Of a DNA stretch of 64,000 nucleotides, positions 51,568-60,243 are shown in pieces (within the stretch, counting starts at the first letter, position 1; each line of letters opens with the position of its first letter). The DNA lies in the NCBI RefSeq assembly GCF_001442755.1, contig NZ_CP006368.1, positions 1-64,000 of the forward strand, read 5' to 3'. Below the pieces are notes generated by a model. The model did not search any database. It had not been told where the DNA came from and was given only the letters and a program-made list of their open reading frames with translations. Origin of the DNA: Aureimonas sp. AU20. GTDB lineage: Bacteria > Pseudomonadota > Alphaproteobacteria > Rhizobiales > Rhizobiaceae. A program made the translations under genes and the position numbers.

Positions 51568-52050
51568 TCAGACCCCGAACAATCGCCGGTCCCAGAAGAC
51601 GGGCTCGTGCAGGCTCGCCTGGATCAGCGCGAACTCGGGATGGGCGGGGTTGATGAGGATGTTGCGCTCGGGCCGGGCGACGACGCTCGGCACGAGAAGA
51701 AGCGCGCTGCGCCGCTCCATGCACCATCGCTCGCCGAAATCCTTGCTGACCCCGGCCGGCATCGTGTCCCAGCCGGGCAGGGCGGGCGTCGAGACGATCT
51801 CGTAGCTGAGGCCGCGCGGCAGCGTCACCTCGATGAAATGCTGGTTCGGCGGCAGGCGCCCGCTGCCATGCACCAGCTTTTCCAGAAGCGCCGTGGCGAA
51901 ATGCTCGCTCGTGTAGATCAGCGGGCTGCCCGGCGTGTTCCATCGGCCGGGCGCGATCGTCGAGCCGGTGGCATCGAAGATGGGATAGGCACCGGCGGGA
52001 TCGCCGATGCGGTAGCTCGTCAGTGTTCTGTCCAGAACCTGAGGGGTCAA
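51568..52050 (-). CDS. RES-domain toxin
   Basis: A 160-residue RES protein. Conserved pieces are SYRIGDPAG (Arg), PGRWNTPGSPLIYTSEHFATALLE split as GRWN, YTS and the later Glu, all typical of the NAD+-binding fold. Known members deplete NAD+ or ADP-ribosylate host proteins. The start overlaps the stop of the upstream Xre/MbcA antitoxin gene by four bases, the standard antitoxin-toxin order. It is convergent with the hybrid kinase gene with only 4 bases between. Confidence 0.88.
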   Translation of the reverse strand: MTPQVLDRTLTSYRIGDPAGAYPIFDATGSTIAPGRWNTPGSPLIYTSEHFATALLEKLVHGSGRLPPNQHFIEVTLPRGLSYEIVSTPALPGWDTMPAGVSKDFGERWCMERRSALLLVPSVVARPERNILINPAHPEFALIQASLHEPVFWDRRLFGV

Positions 52051-52478
52051 GCCGCGCTGCCGTATTTCAGACGGCCGAGGATATCGAGAACCAGCTCGGC
52101 GCCGATCTCGCCGCCGATCACCATGTCGATCGGCCGCCGGTCCTCCAGCATGGGATGGGTGCGGAACAGGAAGTCGCGCGCGGCCTCCTCCTCGCCCCAG
52201 ACGTCGAGCGAGAGGCCCCAGACGCGGGCGACGCGCGCCAGCCGCGCGCCCTCGTCCGAAGACAAGCGATGCCGGCTCTTGCGCCGCTCGTAGGTTGCCT
52301 TGGGCACGAGCCGATATTTAAACTGCGCGTCGCCGGGCGCGAGCAGGCGCGCCACGCGGTCCAGCGCGCCGAGCGGCAAGCCGTCCTCGATGCGTGAGAT
52401 CAGCCCGAAAGCGGAGAGGCTCGACGCCTCCTGCGCAGGCAGGCCCAGAACGTCGGCCATGGTGTTGAAGGCCAGCAT
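52047..52478 (-). CDS. Xre/MbcA/ParS-type antitoxin
   Basis: A 143-residue antitoxin: an N-terminal HTH-like region (MADVLGLPAQEASSLSAFGLISRIEDGLP) and the C-terminal toxin-binding domain (about 85-140: RVARVWGLSLDVWGEEEAARDFL, VIGGEIGAELVLDILGRLKYG). ATG at 52478 follows AGGAG by seven bases; an earlier ATG at 52493 lies before the ribosome site and is rejected. It should neutralise the RES protein by direct binding and repress the pair through the inverted repeat at 52488-52521. Confidence 0.88.
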   Translation of the reverse strand: MLAFNTMADVLGLPAQEASSLSAFGLISRIEDGLPLGALDRVARLLAPGDAQFKYRLVPKATYERRKSRHRLSSDEGARLARVARVWGLSLDVWGEEEAARDFLFRTHPMLEDRRPIDMVIGGEIGAELVLDILGRLKYGSAA

Positions 52479-52487
52479 GATGCATCT

Positions 52488-52521
52488 CCTCACTTGAGAC
52501 CATAATTGGCCTCAGGTGAGG
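52488..52521. promoter_or_regulatory. Toxin-antitoxin operator: 34-bp inverted repeat
   Basis: CCTCACTTGAGACC (52488-52501) and GGCCTCAGGTGAGG (52508-52521) are 14-bp arms with two mismatches around ATAATT. The repeat covers the upstream side of the antitoxin ribosome site and its AT-rich centre is the likely -10 region. It is an excellent candidate for autoregulation. Confidence 0.7.
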
Positions 52522-52535
52522 AAAAGCGCAAGGGC

Positions 52536-53426
52536 TCAGGCGCCGCGCACGCGCGTGTAGATCGAATAGATCGAGGTCGTTGCGGCGATGAAGAGCCGGT
52601 TGCCCTTCGGGCCGCCGAAGCAGAGATTGGCGACCGTTTCCGGCACGAGGATCTTGCCGAGCCGCGTTCCATCGGGGTGGAACACGTGGATGCCGTCCGC
52701 CGCGCTCGACCAGAGCCGCCCGTCGCGATCCATCCGCATTCCGTCCGGCACGCCCTTGTCGATCAGGGCGAAGACCTCGCCGCCAGTGAGAGTCTCGCCC
52801 TCCACCTTGAAGCGGCGGATATGGCGCGGGGCCTGCGCATCGTGGCTGGCGCCGGAATCGGCGATGTAGAGAAGCGAATGGTCGGGCGAGAAGCAGAGCC
52901 CGTTGGGCTGCCGGAAATCGCTGGCGACGCGCGTCACGGCGCCGCTGGCGGGGTCGATGCGGTAGACGCCCTGGCAGTCCTGCTCCTGGGTTCCCTTGTG
53001 GCCCTCGTAGTCGTCGCGGATGCCGTAATTGGGGTCGGTGAACCAGATCGACCCATCGCGATGCACGACGACATCGTTGGGCGAGTTCAGCCGCCTGCCG
53101 CCGAAGCTTGTCGCCAGAACCGTCAGCGAGCCGTCCGCCTCGGTGCGCGTGACGCGCCGCGCGCCATGCTCGCAGGAAACGAGGCGTCCGGTGCCGTCGC
53201 GCGTGTGGCCGTTGGTGTAGCCGGCGGGCGCGCGATAGACATGCGTTCCGACCTCGGGAATCCAGCGCATCATCCGGTCGTTCGGAATGTCGCTCCAGAG
53301 AAGATAGTTGCCGTCGCCGAACCAGACCGGCCCTTCCGTCCAGCGACAGCCGGTGTGGATCTGTTCCAGCGAGACGTTGATGAGGGCGACCTCGTCGAAG
53401 CGCGGGTCGAAGCGTTCATAGAGCAT
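52536..53426 (-). CDS. SMP-30/gluconolactonase-family protein
   Basis: A 296-residue six-bladed beta-propeller lactonase. Family marks are the metal-site segments TEGPVWF (Glu), NSPNDVVVHRDGSIWFTDPNYG (Asn) and PDGMRMDRDGRLW (Asp). It hydrolyses sugar lactones such as gluconolactone, xylonolactone or arabinonolactone. It lies 41 bases after the RbsC-like permease in the same direction, so it is the last gene of the sugar ABC operon. This suggests the imported sugar is oxidised to a lactone. The dehydrogenase is not in the window. Confidence 0.88.
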   Translation of the reverse strand: MLYERFDPRFDEVALINVSLEQIHTGCRWTEGPVWFGDGNYLLWSDIPNDRMMRWIPEVGTHVYRAPAGYTNGHTRDGTGRLVSCEHGARRVTRTEADGSLTVLATSFGGRRLNSPNDVVVHRDGSIWFTDPNYGIRDDYEGHKGTQEQDCQGVYRIDPASGAVTRVASDFRQPNGLCFSPDHSLLYIADSGASHDAQAPRHIRRFKVEGETLTGGEVFALIDKGVPDGMRMDRDGRLWSSAADGIHVFHPDGTRLGKILVPETVANLCFGGPKGNRLFIAATTSIYSIYTRVRGA

Positions 53427-53466
53427 GGGCGACTCGGAGGAACAGGACAGGGAACAGGTTGGCGGG

Positions 53467-54438
53467 TCATGCGCGGCGGGATTTGGGATCGCCGGCGAGC
53501 GTGATGATGGCGATGATGATGAGGCCGGTCAGCAGCAACCGGAGCCCGGCGCCGACGCCGAACGTGTTCAGCATGGTGACGAGGAGATAGAGAAACAGCG
53601 AGGCGCCCCAGAGGCCGGCGACGTTGGACCGCCCGCCCGAAACGGACGAGCCGCCAACCACCACGACGGCGATCGAGGCGAGGAGATATTCCTCGCCCAT
53701 GTTGAGCGAGGAGCCGCCGGAAAAGCCGGCGAGAACCGCGCCACAGAGCCCGGCCAGCACCGCTGAGAGCACATAGGTCGCAAAGCGCACCCGGTCGACG
53801 CGGATGCCCGCGAGCATGGCCGCGCGCGGGTTCTGCCCGATGGCCGAGACCGAGCGGCCATAGACCGTGCGGTGCAGGAGCAGCCCCATCAGACCGCACA
53901 GAACGAGGGTCGCGATGGCGAGATAGGGCACGCCGAGAATGCGCCCCGTGGCAAAGGCCGCGAAGCCCTCTGGCGGGCGAACGCGCAGTCCCCGGCCGTA
54001 GCTGATCGCGGTGGACTGGATCAGGAAGCTCGCCGACAGGGTCGCGATGATCGGCGGGATCGAAAGGAGGCGGATCAGGAGATAGTTGAAGGCGCCGACC
54101 AGGGCGCCGACGCTTAAGCCCGCCAGGAGGCCGAGAAGGATGCGCCCGTCCTGCTCGTTCATCACCACCATGGCGAACGTGCCGGCGAGCGCGATCGTGG
54201 AGGGGATGGAGAGATCGACATTGCCCGGGCCCGTCGTGATGACGAACATCTGCCCGAGGCCGACGATGACATACATGGTGGCGAAGGTCAGCGCAGTGGA
54301 GAGGATCTGCCCGCCGCCGGTGCCGCCGGTGAAGGCGAGCGTGGCGAGGAAGATCGCGAGCGCGCCGCCGAAGGAGAAGGCATAGGGGTGGCGCGTGGCG
54401 AAGCCTTCGGCCCGCGCGGAAGCTGCCGGGGCGCTCAT
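53467..54438 (-). CDS. RbsC-like sugar ABC permease, second subunit
   Basis: A 323-residue BPD_transp_2 permease with about eight to ten helices. Typical segments: GLGQMFVITTGPGNVDLSIPS, GALVGAFNYLLIRLLSIPPII and GRSVSAIGQNPRAAMLAGI (family loop). AAGGAGG lies five bases before the ATG, which overlaps the stop of the first permease by four bases. It pairs with the 54435-55376 protein as a heterodimeric channel. Confidence 0.9.
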   Translation of the reverse strand: MSAPAASARAEGFATRHPYAFSFGGALAIFLATLAFTGGTGGGQILSTALTFATMYVIVGLGQMFVITTGPGNVDLSIPSTIALAGTFAMVVMNEQDGRILLGLLAGLSVGALVGAFNYLLIRLLSIPPIIATLSASFLIQSTAISYGRGLRVRPPEGFAAFATGRILGVPYLAIATLVLCGLMGLLLHRTVYGRSVSAIGQNPRAAMLAGIRVDRVRFATYVLSAVLAGLCGAVLAGFSGGSSLNMGEEYLLASIAVVVVGGSSVSGGRSNVAGLWGASLFLYLLVTMLNTFGVGAGLRLLLTGLIIIAIITLAGDPKSRRA

Positions 54439-55376
54439 GCCGCCCTCCTTTCGGTCTGATTGACGAGGGCGCGCAGCGCCAGGACGGCGATCAGGATCGC
54501 CCCTTGCGCGCCGATCTGCCAGTCCGGCGAAATGCGTAGGAAGGACAGGAGCGAGCCGGCGAGCGTCAGGGTCAGCGCGCCGATCACCGCGCCGACCGGC
54601 GAAACGCGCCCGCCCGTGAACTCGCCGCCGCCCAGAATGACACCCGCGATCGACAACAGCGTGTAGCGCAGGGCGATATTGGCGTCGGCCGAGGTGGTGA
54701 GGCCGACCAGGGTCAGCCCGCTCAGCACGCCGAACGTGCCGCAAAGCGCATACATCGCCATCTTCGCGCGCAGGAGCGACCAGCCGGCGCGGCGCACGGC
54801 CTGCGGATTGCCGCCCGCCCCGCGCAGCACGACGCCGAAGGACGAGCGCATCAGGAGGAAATGCACCCCGATCGCCAGCGCCGCGCTGGCGAGGATGGCG
54901 AAGGGCACGAGCGGCGTCTTCAGCTTGACCAGGGAGGAGAGCCAGGCCGGGGCCGAGCCGCCGGGCGAGGGGAGAAGCAGCACGGCGGCGCCGAGCCAGA
55001 CGAAGCTGAGGCCGAGCGTCACGACGATGGAGGGCAGGTTGCGCCAATGGATCAGCGCGCCGATGCAGGCATAGGCGAGGATGCAGCCGAGGAGCATGGC
55101 GACGCCGAGCAGCGGCGTGTCCTTCAGCACCGTCGCGCCGATGCAGGCGACAAAGCTGACGAAGCCGCCGATCGACAGGTCGAGATCGTTGACCGTGATG
55201 ACGCAGAGCTGCGCGATCGTGGCGAGCGCGATCGGCAGCGCCAGATTGAGCATGAGATTGAGCCCGAGATAGCTCATGGCCCGTGGCTGGATGATGAAGA
55301 TCGCCGCCAGCAGAAGAATGAACGAGACCGGCGGCAGCAGCGCGCGCAGGACGCGGGGGGTGAAAAGCGCGTTCAC
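54435..55376 (-). CDS. RbsC-like sugar ABC permease, first subunit
   Basis: A 313-residue permease of the ribose/xylose type. Key segments: [38 protein letters not shown] and [14 protein letters not shown]. The start is GTG at 55376, overlapping the ATPase stop by four bases (GTGA). Its partner permease overlaps its own stop. Both belong to the importer fed by the binding protein at 56936-57946. Confidence 0.88.
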   Translation of the reverse strand: MNALFTPRVLRALLPPVSFILLLAAIFIIQPRAMSYLGLNLMLNLALPIALATIAQLCVITVNDLDLSIGGFVSFVACIGATVLKDTPLLGVAMLLGCILAYACIGALIHWRNLPSIVVTLGLSFVWLGAAVLLLPSPGGSAPAWLSSLVKLKTPLVPFAILASAALAIGVHFLLMRSSFGVVLRGAGGNPQAVRRAGWSLLRAKMAMYALCGTFGVLSGLTLVGLTTSADANIALRYTLLSIAGVILGGGEFTGGRVSPVGAVIGALTLTLAGSLLSFLRISPDWQIGAQGAILIAVLALRALVNQTERRAA

Positions 55377-56845
55377 GCCGCGTCCTCCTTGAACGAGGCG
55401 CTGAGAATGCGCGCTTCGCTCAAGGCAGCGCGCGGTAGCTCGTCCACGATCCGCCCGGTGCGCAGCACGTAGATGTGGTCGCAGCTCTTCAACTCGTCGA
55501 ACTCCGTCGTGTACCAGATGAAGGTGCGGCCCTTCTCGGCCTCGGCGCGGATCTGCGCATAGACTTCCTGCTTGGTGCCGATGTCGACGCCGCGCATGGG
55601 GTCGTCCATCAGGATGATCTCGGCGTCCGAGCCCAGCGCCCGGGCGAACAGCGCCTTCTGCTGGTTGCCGCCCGAGAGGGTCAGGATGTTGTCCGTCATG
55701 TCGGGCGTGCGGATGGCGATGCGCCGCTGCCACTCCGCCTCCATGGCGCGTTCTCGCGCGGGGTCGACAAGCCCCAGGCGCGTCAGCCCTTTCAAGGAGC
55801 GGATCGTGACGTTCTGCCCGATCGACCAGAGCGGAAACACGCCGTCGCTCTGCCGGTCGCCGGCGACGAAGGCCGTGCGCCCCGCGACTTTGGCGAAGCG
55901 CGAGCCGCCCATCCCCGCGCTCTGGAGAAGCACGAGAAGCGCTGTCTGGCCATGGCCGGCAAGGCCCGCGAGGCCGATGATCTCGCCGCGCCGCGCCTCC
56001 AGCGCGCCGCCGCCGCGCGGGCTTCGAACGCTGGCGACAATGGGCGTCGAGGCACGCGACCGCGCTTCCACCAGCGCCTCGTCGGCATGGGCGACGACAT
56101 GGCCCATGCTCTCCACCAGCGACTCGCGGGTGAAGCCGGAGGCGTCGCGAAGGTCCACCACGCGCCCGTCGCTCATCACGGCAATGCGGTCGCAGGTGGA
56201 GAGGATTTCGCCGAGGATATGCGAGATCAAGATGACGCTGCCGCCCTTGGCGACGAAGCTGCGGACATAGGCGAGAAGCTGGCTCGCGGCGCTGCCGTCG
56301 AGCGAGGAGGTCGGCTCGTCCAGGATCACGAGGCGCAGCGGCGTCTCGCCGCCGGCAAAGACGGTCGCGATCTCCACCATCTGCCGCTGGCCGAGCGCGA
56401 GGTCCGACAGGAGATCGCCCGGCGCGATGCCGTGGCCGGGAAAGATTTCGTCGAGCTTCTCGCGGATCAGCGCGCCGGCTTTGTGGCGCCAGCCGAAGCC
56501 GCGCAGCGAGCCGTGGCGCACGCGCGTGTTCTCGGCGACCGAAAGATTGGGGCAGAGCGAAAGCTCTTGAAAGACGCAGGCGATGCCGGCCTGGCGCGCG
56601 CGGGCGACGCCGCCCCGCCCCGCCCGGTCCTCGCCCGATATCTCCAGCCGCCCCGTGTCGGGCACGACATTGCCGGCCAGAACCTGCATGAGCGTCGACT
56701 TGCCCGCGCCGTTGTGGCCGGCGAGCCCGAGGCATTCGCCGGCCCTGATGTCGAGATCGACGCCGCGCAGCGCGCGCACGGCGCCGAAGCTCTTCTCGAT
56801 CTGTTGGAGGCGCACGAAGACGCCGGCGGGTCCCGAACTGGTCAT
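55373..56845 (-). CDS. RbsA-like sugar ABC ATPase with two nucleotide-binding domains
   Basis: A 490-residue double ATPase. The first domain has Walker [10 protein letters not shown] (43-51), Q-loop in [12 protein letters not shown], and Walker [12 protein letters not shown]; its signature is LALGQRQM. The second domain has the degenerate [11 protein letters not shown] in place of Walker A, as usual in RbsA, with the signature [15 protein letters not shown] and MDDPMRGVD. An attenuator hairpin at 56866-56896 separates it from the binding-protein gene upstream. The permease start overlaps its stop. Confidence 0.9.
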   Translation of the reverse strand: MTSSGPAGVFVRLQQIEKSFGAVRALRGVDLDIRAGECLGLAGHNGAGKSTLMQVLAGNVVPDTGRLEISGEDRAGRGGVARARQAGIACVFQELSLCPNLSVAENTRVRHGSLRGFGWRHKAGALIREKLDEIFPGHGIAPGDLLSDLALGQRQMVEIATVFAGGETPLRLVILDEPTSSLDGSAASQLLAYVRSFVAKGGSVILISHILGEILSTCDRIAVMSDGRVVDLRDASGFTRESLVESMGHVVAHADEALVEARSRASTPIVASVRSPRGGGALEARRGEIIGLAGLAGHGQTALLVLLQSAGMGGSRFAKVAGRTAFVAGDRQSDGVFPLWSIGQNVTIRSLKGLTRLGLVDPARERAMEAEWQRRIAIRTPDMTDNILTLSGGNQQKALFARALGSDAEIILMDDPMRGVDIGTKQEVYAQIRAEAEKGRTFIWYTTEFDELKSCDHIYVLRTGRIVDELPRAALSEARILSASFKEDAA

Positions 56846-56865
56846 GGCTGCCTTTGGTGGAATGG

Positions 56866-56896
56866 AAAAGGCCGCCCGCCGAAGGGCGCGGCGGCC
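56866..56896 (-). terminator. Attenuator after the sugar-binding-protein gene
   Basis: On the minus strand arms GGCCGCC and GGCGGCC, with inner CGCC/GGCG around CUUC, form a long GC stem (56896-56870) followed by four U (56869-56866). It lies 40 bases after the binding-protein stop and before the ATPase start, so it likely lets only some transcripts continue. Confidence 0.6.
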
Positions 56897-56935
56897 TCTG
56901 GAAAGACGCGCGGGCTCGCTCGAGCCTCACGCCTC

Positions 56936-57946
56936 TTACTTGGCGGCGATCACCTTCTTGGCGTCGTCCTGCGAGTACTCGACATTGGCGACGCCGCCCT
57001 TCTGGGTGGTCTTGACCGCTTCGTCGAGGCCGGCCTGGTCGATGCTGAGGAACGGCACGACGAGGTCCTTCGGGACCTGCTGCCCGTCGAGGATCTGCTG
57101 CGCCACCCAGAAGGCGAGGGTCGAGACGCCCGGCGCGATGGAGACCGACATGGTCTCGTAGCCGTTGGCGTCCTTCTGCTCCTTCCACCAACGAAGCTCG
57201 TCCTCGCGATTGCCGAGGATGATGGTGGGCGTCTTGCGGCCCGCCGCCTTGAAGGCCTCGGCCGCGCCGAACCCGTCGCCCCCCTGCGTCACCACGCCGG
57301 TGACTTCGGGGAGGCTCGGCAGGACGCCGGCGACCGACTTCTGCGCCACGGTCTGCGTCCAGTCGCCCTGCACTTCGCTGACGACCTTGAACTTGGAATG
57401 CGCGGCGACGCCGCTCTGGATGCCCTCGTGGATCTCGCCGTCCACCGACGTGCCGGCAAGGCCACGGATCTCCAGGAGGTTGCCGCCGTCGGGATAGCGC
57501 TTGGCGAGATAGTCGAGCTGGCCCGCGCCCATCTTCTTGAAGTCCACCGCCACGCGCCAAGCGCAGGGCTCGGTCACGATGCCGTCGAAGGAGACGACCA
57601 CGATGCCGGCGTCGCAGGCCTCCTTCACCGCGCCGTTGAGCGCGGTGGGCGAGGCGGAGTTGATGACGATGGCGTTGTAGCCCTGCAGGATCATGTTCTG
57701 GATCTGCGCGGCCTGTTCGGTGGCCTGGTTCTCGGCGGTGGTGAAGGCGTCGGCGGACTTGACCACGCCGGCCTTCACGGCCTCGCCCGTCACCTTGGCC
57801 CAGCTTTCCAGCATGGCCTGGCGCCAGGAATTGCCGGCATAATTGTTGGACAGGGCGATCGTCTTGTCCGCCGTGTCGGCCAAGGCGCCGTTCGCGGCGC
57901 CGAGGCAGAGCGTTGCGGCCGACAGGGCCAGTGCGAGCTTCTTCAT
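56936..57946 (-). CDS. Sugar ABC substrate-binding protein (RbsB-like)
   Basis: A 336-residue type I periplasmic binding protein. A signal peptide spans about 1-23 (MKKLALALSAATLCLGAANGALA). The mature protein has KTIALSNNYAGNSWRQAM, ILQGYNAIVINSASPTALNGAV and GVVTQGGDGFGAAEAFKAAG, all typical. Two ATGs lie together; I chose 57946, five bases after GGAGG, over 57949, which is too close. It is the first gene of the importer operon. Its leader contains a 9-bp hairpin. The ligand is a sugar or sugar alcohol, unresolved. Confidence 0.9.
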   Translation of the reverse strand: MKKLALALSAATLCLGAANGALADTADKTIALSNNYAGNSWRQAMLESWAKVTGEAVKAGVVKSADAFTTAENQATEQAAQIQNMILQGYNAIVINSASPTALNGAVKEACDAGIVVVSFDGIVTEPCAWRVAVDFKKMGAGQLDYLAKRYPDGGNLLEIRGLAGTSVDGEIHEGIQSGVAAHSKFKVVSEVQGDWTQTVAQKSVAGVLPSLPEVTGVVTQGGDGFGAAEAFKAAGRKTPTIILGNREDELRWWKEQKDANGYETMSVSIAPGVSTLAFWVAQQILDGQQVPKDLVVPFLSIDQAGLDEAVKTTQKGGVANVEYSQDDAKKVIAAK

Positions 57947-57987
57947 CATATCCTCCCCAAAGCCGGCGGTCCTGCCGGCACGCCGAT

Positions 57988-58011
57988 CGGCCGGCCTCTT
58001 CTGGCCGGCCG
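57988..58011 (-). promoter_or_regulatory. Hairpin in the shared leader of the sugar operon
   Basis: CGGCCGGCC (57988-57996) and GGCCGGCCG (58003-58011) form a perfect 9-bp stem with a 6-nt loop, flanked by CGCCGATCG direct repeats at 57981-57989 and 58014-58022. It lies 42 bases before the binding-protein start, and 160 from the divergent kinase. It may be a leader structure or a response-regulator target region. Confidence 0.35.
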
Positions 58012-58168
58012 GACGCCGATCGCTCTCCCAAGCGACTCTCGACACGCAGTCTGGAAGGCGCCTCGGCTTTTGTCCAAGGTGGAGCGCGCAGGTCGGATGC
58101 GGGAACCCGCAAAACCCCTGCATGCCGCCGCTCTGGCGCCGCTCCCGCGAACGTGATGGTGTCGCCCG

Positions 58169-59503
58169 ATGAACCCGGCCACCCTTTCCCCGCCGACGCC
58201 CGCCTCCGCTCCCGGCCGAACGCGGCTCGGCAGCGAGACGCTGTTTCGCCATCTCATCCGCGTGTCGCAGGCGCTGGCGGGTCGGCTCGACATGCAGGCC
58301 GCTATCCAGGCCGTGTCGGACGAGCTTGCCGCCATCCTGCCGCACGACCATCTCGACGTCTGCATCCTGCGGCAGGATCATCACACCGCGTTCGAGGCCG
58401 GCGCCCACACGGACTGGAGCCTCAACGCCCATCCGCTGCCCATCGAGGGCAGTCCGATCCGCGCCGTGCTGCTGGGGCAGGAGCCCTATCTCATCTCGGG
58501 CGACGCGCTGGCCGACCCGCGCTTTCATTTCGACGGCGCCTTCGCCCACCCCATTCTCGACCAGAACCTTCAAAGTCGGCTGCACGTGCCGCTTCTCGTG
58601 CGCGGCGAGATCATCGGCGCGCTGTCCTGCTCCAAGCGGATGCGCGACTTCTACGACGCTAGGGATCTCGGTTTCGCCCGGCACGTCGCCGATGTGCTCG
58701 CGCCCTATTTCTACGCCCTGCGCACCGCCGAAGACGCGCGCCGCCTCGCGATCGAGGAGGCGGAAGGGCGCGCGCGGGAAGACGCCCTGCGCGAGGGCGC
58801 GCTGCGTCTGACGGAAGAGCTGGAGCGCGAGCGCCAGCGCATCGGCATGGACCTGCACGACCTGACGCTGGCCGATCTCACGCGCCTCCATCGGCGCATC
58901 GCGCGCATGCGCGAAGCCGGCATGGCGCGGCTGCGCGAGGCGGGCGGGCCAGGGCCGGAGGGCTGGGAGGCGCTGGAAGCGGTGGAGGCGGAGCTTGCCC
59001 GCACCATGGCGGGCCTGCGCGAGATCATCGACGACGCCCGCCCCAACATCCTCCAGCTCTTCGGCCTTGCCGAGGGGATCGAGGACTTTCTCGGCCGCGC
59101 GCTGGACGGATCGGGCAGCGGCATCGCCTGGCGCTTCGCCGATCAGAGCTTCGGGGCGGCGGACCATCTGTCCGAGACGCTGCGCGTCGCGCTGTTTCGC
59201 ATCGTGCAGGAGGCGGTCAACAACGCCGCGCACCATGCCGAGCCCTCGCTGATCGAGGTCGAGCTTCGCCGCGAGGGTGAGGCGCTGGCGATCGAGGTGC
59301 GCGACGACGGGATCGGCTTCGCCTCGCTCGCCCAGCGCAAGCGCGTCGGTGGCATCCGCAACATGCAGACGCGCGCCCGGCTGGTGGGCGCGAGCTTCGC
59401 GATCGGCCGGCGCGGCGACCGGCAGGGCACGCTGGTGCAGATCCAGCTGCCGGTGGACGGCGCGGACAAGACGCAAGGTCCGGCCGGCGAGGGCGTGCGA
59501 TGA
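58169..59503 (+). CDS. GAF-domain sensor histidine kinase (NarX/HisKA_3 type)
   Basis: A soluble 444-residue kinase. A GAF domain (about 35-185: LDMQAAIQAVSDELAAILPHD, SRLHVPLLVRGEIIGALSCSK) precedes a coiled coil. The HisKA_3 core has His230 in IGMDLHDLTLADL; the ATPase domain carries VQEAVNNAAHHAEP and DDGIGF. The next gene, a LuxR-type response regulator, overlaps its stop by four bases, so they are a pair. It is divergent from the sugar importer operon with about 220 bases between. Confidence 0.88.
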   Translation: MNPATLSPPTPASAPGRTRLGSETLFRHLIRVSQALAGRLDMQAAIQAVSDELAAILPHDHLDVCILRQDHHTAFEAGAHTDWSLNAHPLPIEGSPIRAVLLGQEPYLISGDALADPRFHFDGAFAHPILDQNLQSRLHVPLLVRGEIIGALSCSKRMRDFYDARDLGFARHVADVLAPYFYALRTAEDARRLAIEEAEGRAREDALREGALRLTEELERERQRIGMDLHDLTLADLTRLHRRIARMREAGMARLREAGGPGPEGWEALEAVEAELARTMAGLREIIDDARPNILQLFGLAEGIEDFLGRALDGSGSGIAWRFADQSFGAADHLSETLRVALFRIVQEAVNNAAHHAEPSLIEVELRREGEALAIEVRDDGIGFASLAQRKRVGGIRNMQTRARLVGASFAIGRRGDRQGTLVQIQLPVDGADKTQGPAGEGVR

Positions 59504-60210
59504 ACGTCCTGATCGCCGAGGACGACGCGGTGCACCGGGCCTTTCTCAGCGAGGTCATTGCCCAGACCCTGCCGGACTGCCGCGTGGTGGAGGCGGAAAA
59601 CGGCGTCGTGGGCGAGCGGCTGGCGATCGAGCATGAGACGCTTCATGCCGTGGTGGATCTCCAGATGCCGCAGCGCACGGGGGTGGAACTCGCCCGCGCG
59701 CTTTGGGCACGGCGGCCGACCACAAGCATCGTCTTCTGGTCCAACTATGCCGACGAGGCCTATGTGCGGGGCGTCTCGCGCATCGTGCCGAGCGGCGCGG
59801 CCTATGGCTACATCCTGAAATCGGCCTCCGAGGAGCGCTTGAGTCTGGCGCTGCGCGGCGTCTTTCTCGAAGGCCAGTGCATCATCGACCGCGAGATCCG
59901 CTCCGTGCAGCAGCGCTCGGCGGACCGCTCGGAAAGCTTCACCGACGTCGAATACGAGATCCTGACCGATCTCGCCCTCGGCCTGACCGACCGGCTGATC
60001 GCGGAGCGGCGCGGCCTGTCGCTGCGCAGCGTGCAGAACCGGCTGCAGCAGGTCTACGACAAGCTCGGCGTCTACGAATCCGAGCGCGGATCGGACGTGT
60101 TCAACCTGCGCATGCGCGCTGTCACCCTCGCCATGCTGCGCAAGGCGCTGAACCGCGAAAGCCTGGAACAGGCCGAGATCGGCCTGCAGGACTGGCTGCG
60201 ACGGCGCTGA
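59500..60210 (+). CDS. LuxR/NarL-type response regulator
   Basis: A 236-residue response regulator. The receiver (1-120) has acidic residues at 8-9 (AEDD) and phospho-acceptor Asp53 in VVDLQMP, with Lys in YILKSA. The C-terminal HTH (about 150-205) reads FTDVEYEILTDLALGLTDRLIAERRGLSLRSVQNRLQQVYDKLG. The start overlaps the kinase stop by four bases. The likely target is the divergent sugar importer operon, in place of the usual LacI/ROK repressor; this is inference from position. Confidence 0.9.
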   Translation: MNVLIAEDDAVHRAFLSEVIAQTLPDCRVVEAENGVVGERLAIEHETLHAVVDLQMPQRTGVELARALWARRPTTSIVFWSNYADEAYVRGVSRIVPSGAAYGYILKSASEERLSLALRGVFLEGQCIIDREIRSVQQRSADRSESFTDVEYEILTDLALGLTDRLIAERRGLSLRSVQNRLQQVYDKLGVYESERGSDVFNLRMRAVTLAMLRKALNRESLEQAEIGLQDWLRRR

Positions 60211-60243
60211 GCGGCGCGCCGCTCGACTTGAGCCGACGGATCG

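Noticed and set aside
54435-58112. A 1225-codon open frame on the minus strand
   Set aside because: Only its last ~313 codons are a real permease. The rest reads through the ATPase and binding-protein genes in another frame, with Arg/Gly/Pro-rich sequence typical of GC-rich shadow frames.
55475-58156. An 893-codon open frame on the plus strand opposite the sugar importer
   Set aside because: It is exactly antisense to well-supported ATPase and binding-protein genes and resembles no family; His/Arg/Gly-rich composition marks a shadow frame.
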